DNA from: an uncultured Clostridium sp. | GTDB lineage: Bacteria > Bacillota > Clostridia > Peptostreptococcales > Peptostreptococcaceae | Direction: 5' to 3' | Length of the DNA: 6,366 bases | Assembly: GCA_900539645.1 (NCBI GenBank) | Contig: UQCY01000108.1 | Location: forward strand, 1-6,366 | Part shown: one piece after another, positions 5,832 to 6,366 of the stretch | Numbering within the stretch: position 1 is the stretch's first letter | Layout of the letters: each line of letters starts with the position of its first letter | Position numbers and translations under genes: made by a program | The notes under the pieces: generated by a model | Told to the model about the DNA's origin: nothing | Seen by the model: the letters and a program-made list of their open reading frames with translations, nothing else | Database searches by the model: none

Positions 5832-6366
5832 ATGACAACACCACTAATAATCCTTACTGGACCTACTGCAGTTGGAAAGACAGATCTTTCAATACAGCTT
5901 GCAAAGGCAGTTGATGCAGAGATAGTATCTGCAGACTCAATGCAGATATACAAATATATGGACATAGGTAGTGCAAAAGTAACTGAAGAAGAAATGCAGG
6001 GAGTGAAGCACTATCTAGTAGATGAAATAGAGCCAGATATGCCTTTTTCTGTATCTGAATACAAAAGAATGGCAGAAGAATACATAGATGAAATTTCTAG
6101 TAGAGGGAAAAATGTAATAGTCACTGGAGGAACAGGACTTTACCTAAACTCTTTAATATACGATATGGACTTTGGAAAATCTGATGCAAATCAGGAACTA
6201 AGAGAAGAATTAAACAAAGAACTTGAAGAAAATGGACCTGCGTATATGTACGAAAAACTAGTTTCATTAGATAAAGAAGCTGCTGAAAGAATTCATCCAA
6301 ACAACACAAAAAGAGTAATAAGAGCGATTGAAGTTGCTATGAGTGGAGAAAAGATGAATGACTTTT
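5832..6366 (+). CDS. miaA: tRNA dimethylallyltransferase MiaA, 5' part (cut by window end)
   Basis: MiaA transfers a dimethylallyl group from dimethylallyl diphosphate to N6 of A37 in tRNAs that read codons beginning with U, giving i6A37, which is often further modified by MiaB. The window holds 178 complete codons of a protein that is usually about 300-320 residues. Visible motifs are the P-loop GPTAVGKT (10-17), DSMQIYKYMDIGSAK (35-49, with the likely catalytic D35), the FSVSEYK segment (about 71-77), TGGTGLYL (98-105) and IHPNNTKRVIRAIEV (about 154-168). The frame is open to the last base with no stop, so the gene is truncated by the window and not broken. The ATG is set by a purine-rich ribosome binding site 6 bases upstream. 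The position directly after mutL matches the common bacterial mutL-miaA arrangement. In several Firmicutes hfq comes next, which cannot be seen here. Confidence 0.96.
   Translation, partial: MTTPLIILTGPTAVGKTDLSIQLAKAVDAEIVSADSMQIYKYMDIGSAKVTEEEMQGVKHYLVDEIEPDMPFSVSEYKRMAEEYIDEISSRGKNVIVTGGTGLYLNSLIYDMDFGKSDANQELREELNKELEENGPAYMYEKLVSLDKEAAERIHPNNTKRVIRAIEVAMSGEKMNDF

Overview
The window is AT-rich, with A/T-ending codons (ATA Ile, AGA Arg, AAA Lys) and strong GGAGG ribosome binding sites. It carries the gene order mutS-mutL-miaA, with no MutH-like gene in view. Together these point to a low-GC Gram-positive anaerobe of the class Clostridia. The Peptostreptococcaceae (Peptostreptococcus or a Clostridioides relative) is a plausible family, but this is inferred from style and gene order, not from a database match.

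Layout: bases 1-45 hold no supportable gene. Bases 46-121 form a long, nearly continuous hairpin flanked by A and T tracts, best read as a bidirectional terminator. Next, on the minus strand, is a short gene for a ferredoxin-like protein with four predicted [4Fe-4S] clusters (CooF/HydN/HycB-like). It has its own promoter and a TTG start set by a very strong Shine-Dalgarno sequence. Bases 552-793 are a divergent promoter region. To its right an extended -10 promoter faces mutS, with a leader of about 100 bases. The plus strand then carries mutS (978 aa), mutL (686 aa) and miaA (5' part only, cut by the window edge), separated by 18 and 22 bases, each with a strong ribosome binding site. This looks like one operon.

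How the genes work together: MutS finds mismatches. MutL is of the endonuclease type (DQHAAHE motif present), so strand incision would come from MutL itself and not from MutH. MiaA is the tRNA A37 dimethylallyltransferase, which commonly sits after mutL in bacteria. The ferredoxin gene is transcribed away from them and has no redox partner in the window.

The most unusual feature is inside MutS. Between the ATPase domain and the C-terminal tail lies an insertion of about 125 residues, containing a ten-heptad leucine zipper (d positions nine Leu and one Ile) with Asn at six of ten a positions. It ends shortly before a degenerate beta-clamp-binding motif. MutL likewise has a long Asn/Lys/Ser/Asp-rich linker of about 150 residues. 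Apart from these, the genes look like ordinary, intact housekeeping genes. I see no mobile element, CRISPR array, tRNA or rRNA.
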